A DNA stretch of 35,463 nt from Streptosporangium minutum (lineage in GTDB: Bacteria > Actinomycetota > Actinomycetes > Streptosporangiales > Streptosporangiaceae): NCBI RefSeq assembly GCF_002149035.1, contig NZ_NGFP01000070.1:1-35463 (forward strand), given 5' to 3'. The position numbers and the translations under genes were made by a program. Numbering within the stretch: position 1 is the first letter of the stretch; each line of letters starts with the position of its first letter. The notes under the pieces were generated by a model. The model searched no databases. It saw only the letters and a list, made by a program, of their open reading frames with translations, and was not told the origin of the DNA. Shown here piece by piece: positions 8,535-17,887 of the stretch.

Positions 8535-8626
8535 GAGACCGGGTCACCGCGAGACCGGGTCACCGCGAGACCGACGGAGCGAAAGACCGGCAGGGCGCGA
8601 GACCGGCTGACCGCGAGACCGGCGGG
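8535..8626. repeat. 16-bp minisatellite-like tandem repeat
   Basis: Unit GAGACCGGGTCACCGC occurs exactly at 8535-8550 and 8551-8566. A truncated copy starts at 8567, a variant copy at 8599-8614 and a further partial copy at 8615. It lies in the 509-nt gene-free gap between the MurJ-like and M4 protease genes. The units are contiguous, so it is not a CRISPR array. Between 8630 and 8755 I see nothing else. Confidence 0.8.
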
Positions 8627-8783
8627 GCGTCCCCTCCGGGCCCCCGATCGGCGAGGGCGAGGTCGGCCGGGCACCGCTCGACGAGCGACGGCCGGGCACC
8701 GGTGGTCCCACCGGCCGCGGGACCGGCCCCCGTCCGGAGAGGCCGCCGCCGTACTGAACAGGCATTGTTCATAAATCCTACAA

Positions 8784-8829
8784 TTGACCGCCAAACTGTG
8801 AATTTCACATTATTGACCTAAATATTGAC
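8784..8829 (+). promoter_or_regulatory. Promoter/operator region of the M4 protease gene
   Basis: In an AT-rich island, TTGACC (8784-8789) and CATTAT (8808-8813) form a -35/-10 pair with an 18-nt spacer. The perfect 13-bp palindrome TGTGAATTTCACA (8797-8809) sits in that spacer and touches the -10. ATTGAC recurs at 8783, 8812 and 8824. An operator for a dimeric regulator is the obvious reading; the regulator is unknown. The 5' leader up to the GTG at 9021 would be about 200 nt. Confidence 0.5.
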
Positions 8830-9020
8830 GACTCCGCCTGGAAGGCGTCAAATGCCTCTCAGTCCCACTATTACCCGCGAGCCTCTCCGCCCGGCCGTTC
8901 ACCATCGCCAGCGCGCGGCATGTGTGAACGCGCCGAGGAGGTTCGCATCCAGGCAATTCGACGGACCACGGCTACCTCCCAAAAGAACTCGTGGCCGTCG
9001 CTCAGCAGAAGGAGTACTGC

Positions 9021-11204
9021 GTGAAACGCTCTGTCGCGTTTGCGCTAGTGACCACGGCGACAAGCATGGTCGTGGCACTGTCCACCGCATCGGCGGGAGC
9101 CGCCGGACTGACCGTCCTCGCCCCGTCGATCGCCCCTCCCGACTCCCCCTCCCAGGCGGCTGACCGTCTGGTCGAGGCCGAGCCCGCCGTCCTGCAGGCC
9201 TCGGTCAAGGACCAGTTCCAGCGCCGCAGCGCCATGTCGGGCAAGGGGGGACTCAACTACGTCCCCTACACCCGTACCTACGCCGGCCTGCCCGTCTACG
9301 GCGGCGACTTCGTCGTCGTCACCAACTCCACCGGCGGCGTGCTGAGCACGTCGGTCGCCCAGACCGAGCCGCTGAACGTCGGGACCACCCCGAAGGTGGA
9401 GGCGCAGAAGGCCGCGGAGATCGCCAAGGCCGAGATCACCGACGCCGCCGAGGTCTCCACGCCCAAGCTGTCGGTGATGGCCCAGGGCTCCGGGCGGCTC
9501 GCCTACGAGGTGGTCGTCAGCGGCACGGACAAGGGCCGCGAGAGCAAGATGCACGTCTTCGTCGACGCGCTGACCGGCGAGGTCGTCGAGAAGTCGGACG
9601 AGGTCATGGCCGGTCAGGGGACGGGCTACTACAACGGCCCGGTCACCATCGGCACCACGTCCGGCACGACGAACTCCATGACCGACCCGGTCCGCACGGG
9701 CGTCCGCTGCGGCGGCCAGAACGGCAGCGCCTACACCGGCCCCGACGACAACTGGGGCAACGGCTCGGGCACCGACCTGGAGACCGCCTGCGTGGACGCC
9801 CTCCACGCCGCGGGCAAGGAATGGGACATGCTGAGCGCCTGGCTCGGCCGTAGCGGGTTCAACGGCACCGGCGGCGGCTTCCCCGCCAGGGTCGGCCTGT
9901 CCGACGTCAACGCCTACTGGAACGGCAGCTACACCAACTTCGGCCGCTCGCAGGACAGCCAGCGCCAGGCGACCCCGATAGACGTGGTGGCCCACGAGTA
10001 CGGCCACGCCATCTTCCAGACCACGCCCGGCGGCTCGACCGGCAGCAACGAGAAGGGCGGGCTCAACGAGTCCACCGGTGACATCTTCGGCGCGCTGACC
10101 GAGTACTACGCCAACGAGCCGGCCCAGTACGACCCGCCGGACTTCAGCGTGGGCGAGGAGGTCAACCTGGTCGGCAGCGGGCCGATCCGCTACATGCACA
10201 AGCCGTCGCAGATCTCCGGCCACCCCGACTGCTACTCCGCCTCGGTGCCGAACATGGAGGTGCACGCGGGAGCGGGCGTCCAGAACCACTGGTTCTACCT
10301 GCTCGCCCAGGGCACGAACCCGACCGACGGTCAGCCGGTCAGCCCGACCTGCAACGGCTCCACCCTCACCGGGATCGGCATCCAGAAGGCCGGCCAGATC
10401 TTCATGGGCGCGCTGCAGCGCAAGACCACGACCTGGACCCACTCGCTCGTCCGCAAGGCCTCGCTGGAGGCGGCGGTCCAGCTGTTCCCCGGCTCCTGCA
10501 CCGAGTTCAACGCGACCAAGGCGGCCTGGACCGCGGTCAGCGTCCCCGCGGCGTCGAACGAGCCCACCTCGTGCTCGTCGGGCCCCGACTTCTCCCTGAC
10601 GCTCAACCCGACGTCGGCGAGCGTCCAGCCCGGCCAGCAGGCGACCACGACGGTCGGCACGCAGACGACCTCGGGCACCGCGCAGAGCGTGACGTTCTCG
10701 GCGTCCGGCCTGCCCTCGGGCGCGACCGCCGCCTTCACCCCGCCGTCGGTGACCTCCGGCGCCTCCTCCACCCTGGCGATCACGGTCCCGGCGGGCACCG
10801 CGTCCGGCACGTACAACGTGGTCGTCACAGGTGACGGGACCAGCGTCGACAGGACGGCCACGTTCACCCTGAACGTCGGCGGCAGCGGTCCGTGCGCCGG
10901 CAAGCAGCACACCTACACCGGCACCCTCTCCTCGGGAGCCAGCGTCTACCAGCCGAGCACGGCCGGCTTCCAGACCACCACCTCGGGAACGCACTCGGCC
11001 TGCCTGGACGGCCCGAACGGCACCGACTTCGACCTGTACCTGCAGAAGCGGAGCAGCTTGGGCACCTGGTCGACCGTGGCCAGCGGCACCTCGGCCAACC
11101 CGGATGAGTCCTTCACCTACAACGGCACCGCCGGCTTCTACCGCTACCGCGTCTACGCCTACAGCGGCAGCGGCTCCTACACCCTGGGCTACAACGCCCC
11201 GTAA
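9021..11204 (+). CDS. Secreted M4 (thermolysin-like) neutral zinc metalloprotease
   Basis: Exported prepro-protease of 727 aa. Residues 1-28 are a signal peptide (KRSVAFALVTTATSMVVALSTASAGA). The FTP/PepSY pro-region covers about 45-195. The catalytic M4 domain covers about 200-512, with VVAHEYGHAIF (zinc ligands H325, H329; catalytic E326), NESTGDIFGA (third ligand E350), and HAGAGVQNHWFYLL carrying the transition-state His (H415). An Ig-like/PKD-type beta domain (522-620) and a PPC-type C-terminal domain (622-727) follow; such domains are usually trimmed off or used in binding. The start is GTG 9021 because AAGGAG at 9009-9014 lies 6 nt before it. It is monocistronic, with a terminator 24 nt after the stop. 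Confidence 0.93.
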   Translation: MKRSVAFALVTTATSMVVALSTASAGAAGLTVLAPSIAPPDSPSQAADRLVEAEPAVLQASVKDQFQRRSAMSGKGGLNYVPYTRTYAGLPVYGGDFVVVTNSTGGVLSTSVAQTEPLNVGTTPKVEAQKAAEIAKAEITDAAEVSTPKLSVMAQGSGRLAYEVVVSGTDKGRESKMHVFVDALTGEVVEKSDEVMAGQGTGYYNGPVTIGTTSGTTNSMTDPVRTGVRCGGQNGSAYTGPDDNWGNGSGTDLETACVDALHAAGKEWDMLSAWLGRSGFNGTGGGFPARVGLSDVNAYWNGSYTNFGRSQDSQRQATPIDVVAHEYGHAIFQTTPGGSTGSNEKGGLNESTGDIFGALTEYYANEPAQYDPPDFSVGEEVNLVGSGPIRYMHKPSQISGHPDCYSASVPNMEVHAGAGVQNHWFYLLAQGTNPTDGQPVSPTCNGSTLTGIGIQKAGQIFMGALQRKTTTWTHSLVRKASLEAAVQLFPGSCTEFNATKAAWTAVSVPAASNEPTSCSSGPDFSLTLNPTSASVQPGQQATTTVGTQTTSGTAQSVTFSASGLPSGATAAFTPPSVTSGASSTLAITVPAGTASGTYNVVVTGDGTSVDRTATFTLNVGGSGPCAGKQHTYTGTLSSGASVYQPSTAGFQTTTSGTHSACLDGPNGTDFDLYLQKRSSLGTWSTVASGTSANPDESFTYNGTAGFYRYRVYAYSGSGSYTLGYNAP

Positions 11205-11227
11205 CGCGAAAGGACCGCCGCTCCACA

Positions 11228-11257
11228 GGCCCCGGCTCCGCACCTGGAGCCGGGGCC
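11228..11257 (+). terminator. Terminator of the M4 protease gene
   Basis: Perfect 12-bp stem (11228-11239 with 11246-11257) with a 6-nt loop, 24 nt downstream of the stop. Confidence 0.85.
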
Positions 11258-11605
11258 GCCCCATGTCCGGAGACCGGGTCGTCTCACGCGTTCGCGGAGT
11301 GCACACCGCGGTTGCGCGGGCCGGAGCCACCGGCCGGGCGGTCGCCTTCCGGAACCCCGGCCCACAATCGGGGCCGTGGAAGCCGGGCGCCTTTCACATA
11401 CGGCTCCGCGTATCCGGAAGGCCCGCCGGTAAATTCACGTTCTCTACCGGCATTAATCCATATCTAACGAAAACTGCTGCCAAAGCGTAATGGAGCCGTT
11501 ATTTTTCACATTTAACGGAGGTGCTGACACAGGCCTTCCCGCTCCCGCTTTTGGATCATCACCGGCCAGGAACGCCTTCTTGTATATTTTTCACAAAACG
11601 CCCAT
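11258..11605. other. Gene-free AT-richer stretch with small inverted repeats
   Basis: I find no convincing gene. It holds inverted repeats at 11398-11413 (ATACG/CGTAT) and 11425-11451 (GCCGGTA/TACCGGC, 13-nt loop). Repeated TTTCACA motifs occur near 11394, 11507 and 11588. A GGAGG before GTG 11520 could start a short peptide, but codon use there is not actinobacterial. It may be a promoter region left over from a lost gene. Confidence 0.4.
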
Positions 11606-11890
11606 ATGACTCTGTGCTACCCGTCGGTGGACATTCCCAGTGCTCGGTGGTTCCGGCCCGGAGCGGGGCGCCGCCGCGGCACCGGGCGGCAGCACGTGTG
11701 CGAGGACCGCTTCGAGATCGGCCTCCGCGGCGGCCGGCCCGGCGCCCTGGCCGAGCGGCCACCGGACCCGGTCACGGCGCTGCACGCGCCGCCGGACGCG
11801 GTGGCCGGCGCCCTGGTGGAGCCGGGCGGCATCGCCGGCGGGCCTCTCGTGGCGCCGTCCGGCCCACTCCGGATTCAGCCGGCGAGTTCC
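11606..11890 (+). pseudogene. Possible C-terminal remnant of an HxlR-type regulator (SCP2-like part)
   Basis: The plus-strand frame from 11606 has strong G/C third positions from about 11690. It reads DPVTALHAPPDAVAGALVEP and then GGPLVAPSGPLRIQ, a pattern like the SCP2-type tail of some HxlR/winged-helix regulators. No helix-turn-helix precedes it, it runs into the 3' end of the DoxX gene on the other strand, and the start is arbitrary. Both strands are open here, so this may be chance. Confidence 0.25.
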
Positions 11891-12384
11891 CGGCGCATGA
11901 CACGGGTGGACCCGTCGGGGACCGGCCTGGCCGCCCAGAGCGCGACGGCGATGTACAGCAGCTGCTCCGGAATCCGCACCCACAACGGCGTCGCCTCGTC
12001 GCCGCCGAACGGCACATCGGCGACCGCGGCGTAGACGTTGGCCGGAAGCAGCAGCGCGAAGAGCAACACGAGGCAGAGCGCGGCGGCCCGCCGGGTCGCG
12101 GCCAGGACGAGCCCCGCGGCGCCGAGCAGTTCCAGCACGCCGGTCGTGTAGACCATGATGCCGGGGTACGGCACGAAGGGCGGCACCATCCCCACCAGGT
12201 CGGCGTGATTGGGCATGACCTCGACACTCGCGGGGACAAAATGCGCACTGGCCGTCATGACGAGCATGACCGCCATCGCGTGTGCCGCACTGACCCGCCA
12301 GGTGGCGAACCGGCTTACGCCGAGCGCGCCCAGCAGCCGGAAGCCCAGCAGGGCGCCCGCGAGAACGATGACGATGTCAAACAT
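11875..12384 (-). CDS. DoxX family membrane protein
   Basis: Small integral membrane protein of 169 aa with four hydrophobic helices typical of DoxX/DoxD-like proteins: residues about 3-18, 38-50, 72-92 and 100-115 plus a terminal segment. The body reads RLLGALGVSRFATWRVSAAH, then ASAHFVPASVEVMP and VYTTGVLELLGAAGLVLAAT, the ExxxxxGxxL-type core of the family. Members are linked to thiosulfate oxidation or oxidant resistance, but most have no proven function. ATG 12384 was chosen; a TTG three codons upstream (12393) is possible. GGGG lies 9 nt before the ATG. Two copies of a palindromic operator sit immediately upstream, so the gene is probably repressible, yet no intact regulator is next to it. 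Confidence 0.82.
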   Translation of the reverse strand: MFDIVIVLAGALLGFRLLGALGVSRFATWRVSAAHAMAVMLVMTASAHFVPASVEVMPNHADLVGMVPPFVPYPGIMVYTTGVLELLGAAGLVLAATRRAAALCLVLLFALLLPANVYAAVADVPFGGDEATPLWVRIPEQLLYIAVALWAARPVPDGSTRVMRRELAG

Positions 12385-12399
12385 GATCTTCAACCCCGT

Positions 12400-12440
12400 G
12401 GATAGTGAAGCTATCTAAATATTGGATAGCAACACTATCC
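12400..12440. promoter_or_regulatory. Doubled palindromic operator GGATAG-N5-CTATCC
   Basis: Site 1 at 12400-12416 (GGATAG TGAAG CTATCT) and site 2 at 12424-12440 (GGATAG CAACA CTATCC, perfect) have centres 24 bp apart. That is just over two helical turns, so two dimers could bind nearly in phase. They lie 16-56 bp before the DoxX ATG, where the minus-strand promoter must be. The spacers differ while the arms are kept, which is typical of a real operator. Confidence 0.7.
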
Positions 12441-12629
12441 AGCCTCTCGGGCGCAGGCAACACCGGGCATGCCGGAAACGGCCGCGAATACCGGCGCGAG
12501 GGCCCGGCCAATGAGGCCAGGCCGCCCAGCCTCCAGGCGTGACGACCGTCAACGACGGTCGACGAGTTCTGGGCCGTGTCGCGCGCCACGAGCGGGCGAG
12601 ATCCCGACGAGCAAAGGTGTCGGGGCTGC

Positions 12630-12642
12630 TAACGTGACCGTC
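12630..12642 (+). promoter_or_regulatory. -10-like element for a leaderless leader-peptide transcript
   Basis: TAACGT at 12630-12635 is followed by exactly 7 nt and then the ATG of the 14-codon leader ORF. This spacing would put the transcription start at the ATG. No good -35 is seen, which suggests an activator-dependent promoter. Confidence 0.4.
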
Positions 12643-12687
12643 ATGGCACGAGGTATCTGGTCGCAGAAGATCCGCTCCGCCCGCTGA
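12643..12687 (+). CDS. 14-aa leader peptide upstream of the ABC-F gene
   Basis: Short ORF encoding [14 protein letters not shown], ending 100 nt before the TTG start of the ABC-F gene and in a different frame from it. Leader peptides that sense ribosome-stalling antibiotics are known to control ABC-F and erm resistance genes by attenuation. The size, the basic C-terminal RSAR, the -10 7 nt before the ATG, and the mutually exclusive hairpins just downstream all fit that design. The peptide is short enough that chance is not excluded. Confidence 0.55.
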   Translation: MARGIWSQKIRSAR

Positions 12688-12787
12688 CGGCGGCGCCTTC
12701 TTCCTGCTGAATCCGCGCTCGCCGTCCCGGTTCCCGCCGGGCGGCCGCTTCCTGCTGCCCGGCTCCACTGCGAGCTGCGGAGCACCG
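12688..12787 (+). promoter_or_regulatory. Attenuator-like leader with competing hairpins
   Basis: Hairpin 1 pairs 12726-12730 with 12737-12741 (5 bp, 6-nt loop). Hairpin 2 pairs 12737-12745 with 12754-12762 (9 bp including one G-U, 8-nt loop). They share 12737-12741 and cannot form together. Hairpin 2 ends 16 nt before the GGAG (12779-12782) of the ABC-F gene. The motif CTTCCTGCTG recurs as TTCTTCCTGCTG and GCTTCCTGCTG. Control by ribosome stalling on the leader peptide is inference. Confidence 0.45.
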
Positions 12788-14488
<1,701 letters not shown>

Positions 14489-14874
14489 TCACTACAGTCG
14501 TCGTCATGGCGGGGACGGTCGCGATGACGGCGCGGGTGGCCTACGGCACCGTTCGTCCTGGCGTCGAGACAGCGCCGCACTCAAGCTGCGAATTCGACGT
14601 GTGAGGCCCCCGTCACGGCCCCGGTTCCGGAGACTGGACAGAGCTACTGTTCTGTCCGGCCGGCCCTTCAGCCCGAGACTCCATGATCGTTCTCAGCGCC
14701 GGCGGCTGTCCGCAGGCTCCTCAGCCCTGGGGAAGGCGGGCCGGTGTCCGTTCGAGGCTCTCAGCGGCGACAGCCGTGTCCGGCTGCGGCCAGGTTCGGC
14801 CAACTCCGGGTGAGGATCGTGGGAGCGGGGAAACATCGGAGGCGGTGGCGCTCTGTCCCCCCGAGGAGATCCGC
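14489..14874. other. Gap with a possible 32-codon ORF and a palindrome
   Basis: An ATG at 14506 opens 32 codons ending at 14604. It has G/C-rich third positions and a TACAGT (14493-14498) exactly 7 nt upstream, the same leaderless layout as the ABC-F leader. It could be a small peptide or a truncated gene start. An inverted repeat GGACAGA/TCTGTCC lies at 14636-14657. I recognise nothing else up to the membrane-protein gene. Confidence 0.35.
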
Positions 14875-15603
14875 ATGCTGGTGAAAGTGGCCGATTGGAT
14901 CGTCGACCAGTACGAACAGCTCCAGAGGTGGGTCAGCGAGCAGTTCGACGACGATCCTCGCAAGGCCGATGCCGTGAAGACCTGGATCGTCATCGCCTGC
15001 GTCGTGGCCGTGACCATCACCGTGATCCTGCTGATATGGCTGGTGGTCACGGTGCTGGGCGGCCTGACCCTGGCGGTGGCTCAAGGCCTGGCCGCCGGGC
15101 TGGGGTGGGCGCTGGAGCGGGTGGCCGACTGGAACCTCACCGAGGTCGTCACCGAACCGGTCCATGACTACATCACCGCCCACGCCGCCGGCCTGCCCGC
15201 GGGGGCTGAGGCGATCTGGTCGGCCTGGACGCTCACCGGGCCGATCCTGTGGCTGATCTGCTTGCTGACGAAGTCCTGGGGGGCACGGCTGGCCTGGGTG
15301 CTGTACGGGGCCGGTACGGTCGCGATGGTCTACAGCGCCAGCCCGGTCGGTGGGCAGCTGCTCGCCGGCGGCGTCGCCGTCGTGTACTGGGCGGTGCTGT
15401 CGGTGTTCGTCTTCCGGAGGATCGGCCGTCGCCCGGTGGTGCATGTCCATCCCGCCCCCGACGTCGCCACCCCGCTGCAGCAGCTGCGCCGGCAGCTGGA
15501 TGAGCAGCTGAGCGAGGTCCGCGCCCGAATAGGACGTATGGAAGGGGCCGGCGACGAGCTGGCCGCGCGGCGGGCGGGCAGCAGGGACGATGAGGATTCC
15601 TAG
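14875..15603 (+). CDS. Membrane protein of unknown function
   Basis: I do not recognise this 242-aa protein. Residues 1-35 are amphipathic and acidic (VADWIVDQYEQLQRWVSEQF). Hydrophobic segments lie at about 36-60, 61-80, 118-132, 138-153 and 160-180. A charged tail follows, with a likely coiled coil at 200-232 (LQQLRRQLDEQLSEVRARIG) and a very acidic end. That gives a membrane core with cytosolic N-terminal helix and C-terminal coiled coil. The start ATG 14875 is set by GAGGAG at 14863-14868 with 6-nt spacing. No operon partner is evident: the gene before is 386 nt away and the next gene is on the other strand. Confidence 0.8.
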   Translation: MLVKVADWIVDQYEQLQRWVSEQFDDDPRKADAVKTWIVIACVVAVTITVILLIWLVVTVLGGLTLAVAQGLAAGLGWALERVADWNLTEVVTEPVHDYITAHAAGLPAGAEAIWSAWTLTGPILWLICLLTKSWGARLAWVLYGAGTVAMVYSASPVGGQLLAGGVAVVYWAVLSVFVFRRIGRRPVVHVHPAPDVATPLQQLRRQLDEQLSEVRARIGRMEGAGDELAARRAGSRDDEDS

Positions 15604-15852
15604 ACCGCCCCGCAAGCGACGACGGGCCCGCTCCGGGATCAAGTGGGGCTCCGCGTGACTCGCAGCGCTCCACGGCGGGCACGGGGAGATCATTGTCCCG
15701 CGGCGATCGTTGTCCAGGGTTGTCAAGCGATCTGGCTGGTCAGCTGCTTGATGGCCGTCAAGGCACGTCAGGCAGGTAGGCTCGCCGCGGCTGGGGCGTC
15801 GGGCATTCGACGGACGAGTTGATCTCGTGGTTCACCGCCAGGATGAGCGGGG

Positions 15853-16497
15853 TCAGCCGTCGTCGGGATCTGGTGGCTCCGTGGTCGGTGCGATCTCCAG
15901 CGGCGTGGCGACCCCGCCGGTGAGCTGAAGCCCATGGGTGAGCGTGTAGTCGAGCTGCCTGGCCAGACGAGGGACGCTCGTCGCGGGCAAATAGGCGTCG
16001 GCGCCGGCGTTGAGCAGGCGTCGGACCGGACCGTGGTAATCGACTCCGAGCTCGTGGTCCTCGATTTCGGTGACGATGACACGAGCTTTCGGGAACATCG
16101 ATCGGAGACTGGCGATCAACTGCGGGCTGCCCGGTGGTGCCAGCAGCACGTCGGCCGTTGCGGGAGCCGCGTGCATGTCGAGCACGACGTAGTCCGCCCC
16201 CAGTTGGGTGGACAGCGACATCCGGGCCGCCGCCGACAGCTTCATCGCGGTGGCGACGACGGTCACGCTGTCGTAGTCGATCGGTGGTTGGTCGTCGGCC
16301 TCCTCCGGCGTGCCGCGATCGACGATGACGCCTTGAAGCATGTCGACGGTGCTGGAGATCGTCGCGATCGAGTGGCCGTCCCTCGTGACGGCCAGGTTCT
16401 CGCCGGGCTGGAGGGCGTCGATGAGCGCCACGATGTCCTCGGGAAGACGAGTCACGTCGATTCGCCGCGTGGGCCGCGCGGCGCGCTTGCGGATCAC
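15853..16497 (-). CDS. Protein of unknown function with Phd-like N-terminus and receiver-like C-terminus
   Basis: Unrecognised 214-aa soluble protein. Residues 12-50 (RIDVTRLPEDIVALIDALQ, then GENLAVTRDGHSIATIS) follow the pattern of Phd/YefM antitoxins and prevent-host-death domains, which bind DNA. Residues about 75-200 look like an alpha/beta fold resembling a receiver or pseudo-receiver: VTVVATAMKLS, DYVVLDMHAAP, ARVIVTEIEDHE, LLNAGADAYLP. The Asp of VVLDMHA is placed like a phospho-acceptor. Such a pairing would suit a signal-dependent DNA-binding protein (inference from pattern only). No toxin gene is adjacent. The start is GTG 16497 with AAGG about 5 nt upstream. The 249-nt gap to the upstream convergent gene shows only an imperfect direct repeat GATCATTGTCC/GATCGTTGTCC near 15690-15715. 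Confidence 0.7.
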   Translation of the reverse strand: MIRKRAARPTRRIDVTRLPEDIVALIDALQPGENLAVTRDGHSIATISSTVDMLQGVIVDRGTPEEADDQPPIDYDSVTVVATAMKLSAAARMSLSTQLGADYVVLDMHAAPATADVLLAPPGSPQLIASLRSMFPKARVIVTEIEDHELGVDYHGPVRRLLNAGADAYLPATSVPRLARQLDYTLTHGLQLTGGVATPLEIAPTTEPPDPDDG

Positions 16498-16708
16498 CGG
16501 ACCTTGGACGAGCTCGGGGCGGCGGGCGGAGTCGGCGGCGTCGTCACAGCGTTCAATCCTTCACAGATCGGATCGGCGTCAGTGGCGAGCCTATGCCGAC
16601 ATTGATCACTTCGGGGACATCATCAGGCGCCGTAGCGAGTTCCCGGTGTTTCGACCGCCCGGGCCGTGCCTGGTGGCAGGCGATGACGGGCGGGAATCCG
16701 ATCCCCGG

Positions 16709-17061
16709 TCAGCCCGCTGCCGGCTCGGCGAGGCGAGCTTCCAGATCAGTGATCATCTCTGTGAGCAGGCCGGTGTCCGGGGCCGGCCGGGGCACGGGGT
16801 ACCTGGTCGTCAGGGGTGGTGGACTCGCGGGTGCGTACGCGACCGGGCGGCCCGGTGCACCTCCCTGGCGCGGGTGCCCGGATGGTTCTTCAGCATTGCG
16901 ATGTCCTGTCGGACGTCGTCGATCCCGATGACACGTTCCACCCGACGTCCCTCGGCCGGCGCCTTTCCCTCCGGCTCCGTGCCGAGTGTGAACGCTGCCG
17001 TGCGCTCACGCCCGGCGGCCTCCAGACGATCTCGTTCGGTCTTCCGCCGCCGCCCGGTCAC
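16709..17061 (-). pseudogene. Frameshifted remnant of an unrecognised gene
   Basis: On the minus strand an open frame from GTG 17061 reads RDRLEAAGRERTAAFTLGTE and then RVIGIDDVRQDIAMLKNHPG, with normal actinobacterial codon bias, to a stop at 16810. From about 16850 the coding-like reading moves to another frame (VAYAPASPPPLTTRYPVPRP, then TGLLTEMITDLEARLAEPAAG) and ends in a natural TGA at 16709. Joining the two gives one protein of about 117 aa, so a frameshift near 16845-16860 is likely. I cannot name the family. The rest of the 650-nt gap between 16498 and 17148 holds no intact gene. Confidence 0.4.
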
Positions 17062-17148
17062 CGGTGCCGAACGCGGGTTGGGAGGCGAGGTTCCGGCGAC
17101 ACCGGGTCAGCGCGGCCGGGGCCGGTCCGTGGGTGGGATGATGGGAGC

Positions 17149-17610
17149 ATGGGCGTCCCGGACGGCCTCTCCTGCGTGTTCTGCGACATCGTCGCGGGAC
17201 GGGCTGAGGCCAGCGTGCCCTACGAGGACGAGGCCGTCGTCGTGATCATGGATATCCGTCCCGTGGCTCCCGGCGACGCGCTGGTCGTACCGCGCGCGCA
17301 TGCCGTAGGGCTCGAAGACCTCGACGAGGAGACCGGCACACGCATGTGGCGGATCGGCCACCGTCTGGCTCGCGCGCTGCGCCTTTCACGGCTGCGTTGC
17401 GAGGGCGTCAACGTCTTCCTCGCCGATGGCGAAGCGGCCTGTCAGCAGGTGTTCCACGTGCACCTGCACGTGTTCCCGCGGCACCGCGGGGACGGGTTCA
17501 GGCTTCAGGTGGACCCGATCAGCAGGGAGCGGCGGCTGCTGGACCAGGACGCGTCAGCGCTGCGCGCCGCGCTGTACGCGCTCCGCCCCGGACCACCCCC
17601 CACCGGCTGA
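17149..17610 (+). CDS. HIT-family nucleotide hydrolase/transferase
   Basis: A 153-aa member of the histidine-triad superfamily, which hydrolyses or transfers nucleoside phosphoramidates and dinucleoside polyphosphates. The triad H-x-H-x-H is at H103, H105 and H107 in QQVFHVHLHVFPRH. The N-terminus CVFCDIVAGRAEASVPYEDE is standard for HIT proteins, with C9 and C12 as half of a possible zinc site. IRPVAPGDALVVPRAHAVGL completes the core. The fold ends near residue 125, leaving a short basic tail. ATG 17149 starts the conserved part; GGGTGGGA about 10 nt upstream is a fair Shine-Dalgarno. It stands alone. Confidence 0.9.
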   Translation: MGVPDGLSCVFCDIVAGRAEASVPYEDEAVVVIMDIRPVAPGDALVVPRAHAVGLEDLDEETGTRMWRIGHRLARALRLSRLRCEGVNVFLADGEAACQQVFHVHLHVFPRHRGDGFRLQVDPISRERRLLDQDASALRAALYALRPGPPPTG

Positions 17611-17706
17611 CGTCACGGGCGCCGGCCGTCGTGGACGGTGTCGGGAACTCGCGACCCTCGTCTCCTGTTCGCCCCTGCCCGGGGCCCGGATCAGCCGTCA
17701 GCGCCG

Positions 17707-17887
17707 CCTGTGGTCAAGCCTCTCGCGGCGGCCGACCACCCGCGCACCGGGATCACCGCGCTGCCCGGCCGGGTCATGCTGCGCGACGACACCGGCGACG
17801 ATCCAGGAGCGCGCCTGGGCGAGGCCCGCGAGCGCCTGACGAGGACGGCCGACCTCCTGGAGGAGAGGAGACCGATCGGCACGTGGC
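17707..17887 (+). pseudogene. Coding-like fragment truncated by a hairpin repeat
   Basis: The plus-strand frame reads VKPLAAADHPRTGITALPGR and then ARLGEARERLTRTADLLEER with nearly all third positions G or C, like a real gene. It has no clear start and no recognisable family. The coding pattern stops where the 73-bp repeat begins at 17888, so the repeat may have landed in a gene. The frame itself stays open to 18078 but becomes unnatural. Confidence 0.25.

Noticed and set aside
8535-8626. CRISPR-like array
   Set aside because: Repeat units are contiguous with no unique spacers of regular length, and no cas gene is nearby.
8797-8809. CRP-type binding site
   Set aside because: The CRP consensus has a 6-bp spacer between TGTGA and TCACA; here it is 3 bp, so only a generic palindromic operator is claimed.
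9045-11330. Long minus-strand frame across the M4 protease gene
   Set aside because: It is antisense to a gene with complete catalytic motifs; its product is a Gly/Arg/Val-rich string with no recognisable fold.
11521-12405. 294-codon plus-strand frame opposite doxX starting after a GGAGG
   Set aside because: The DoxX reading on the minus strand has clear membrane helices and family pattern. The plus frame is Arg/His-rich and composed like antisense sequence.
15604-15852. Possible small gene or RNA between the membrane protein and the Phd-like gene
   Set aside because: Only an imperfect 11-bp direct repeat near 15690-15715 is visible; no start with Shine-Dalgarno, no stable hairpin.
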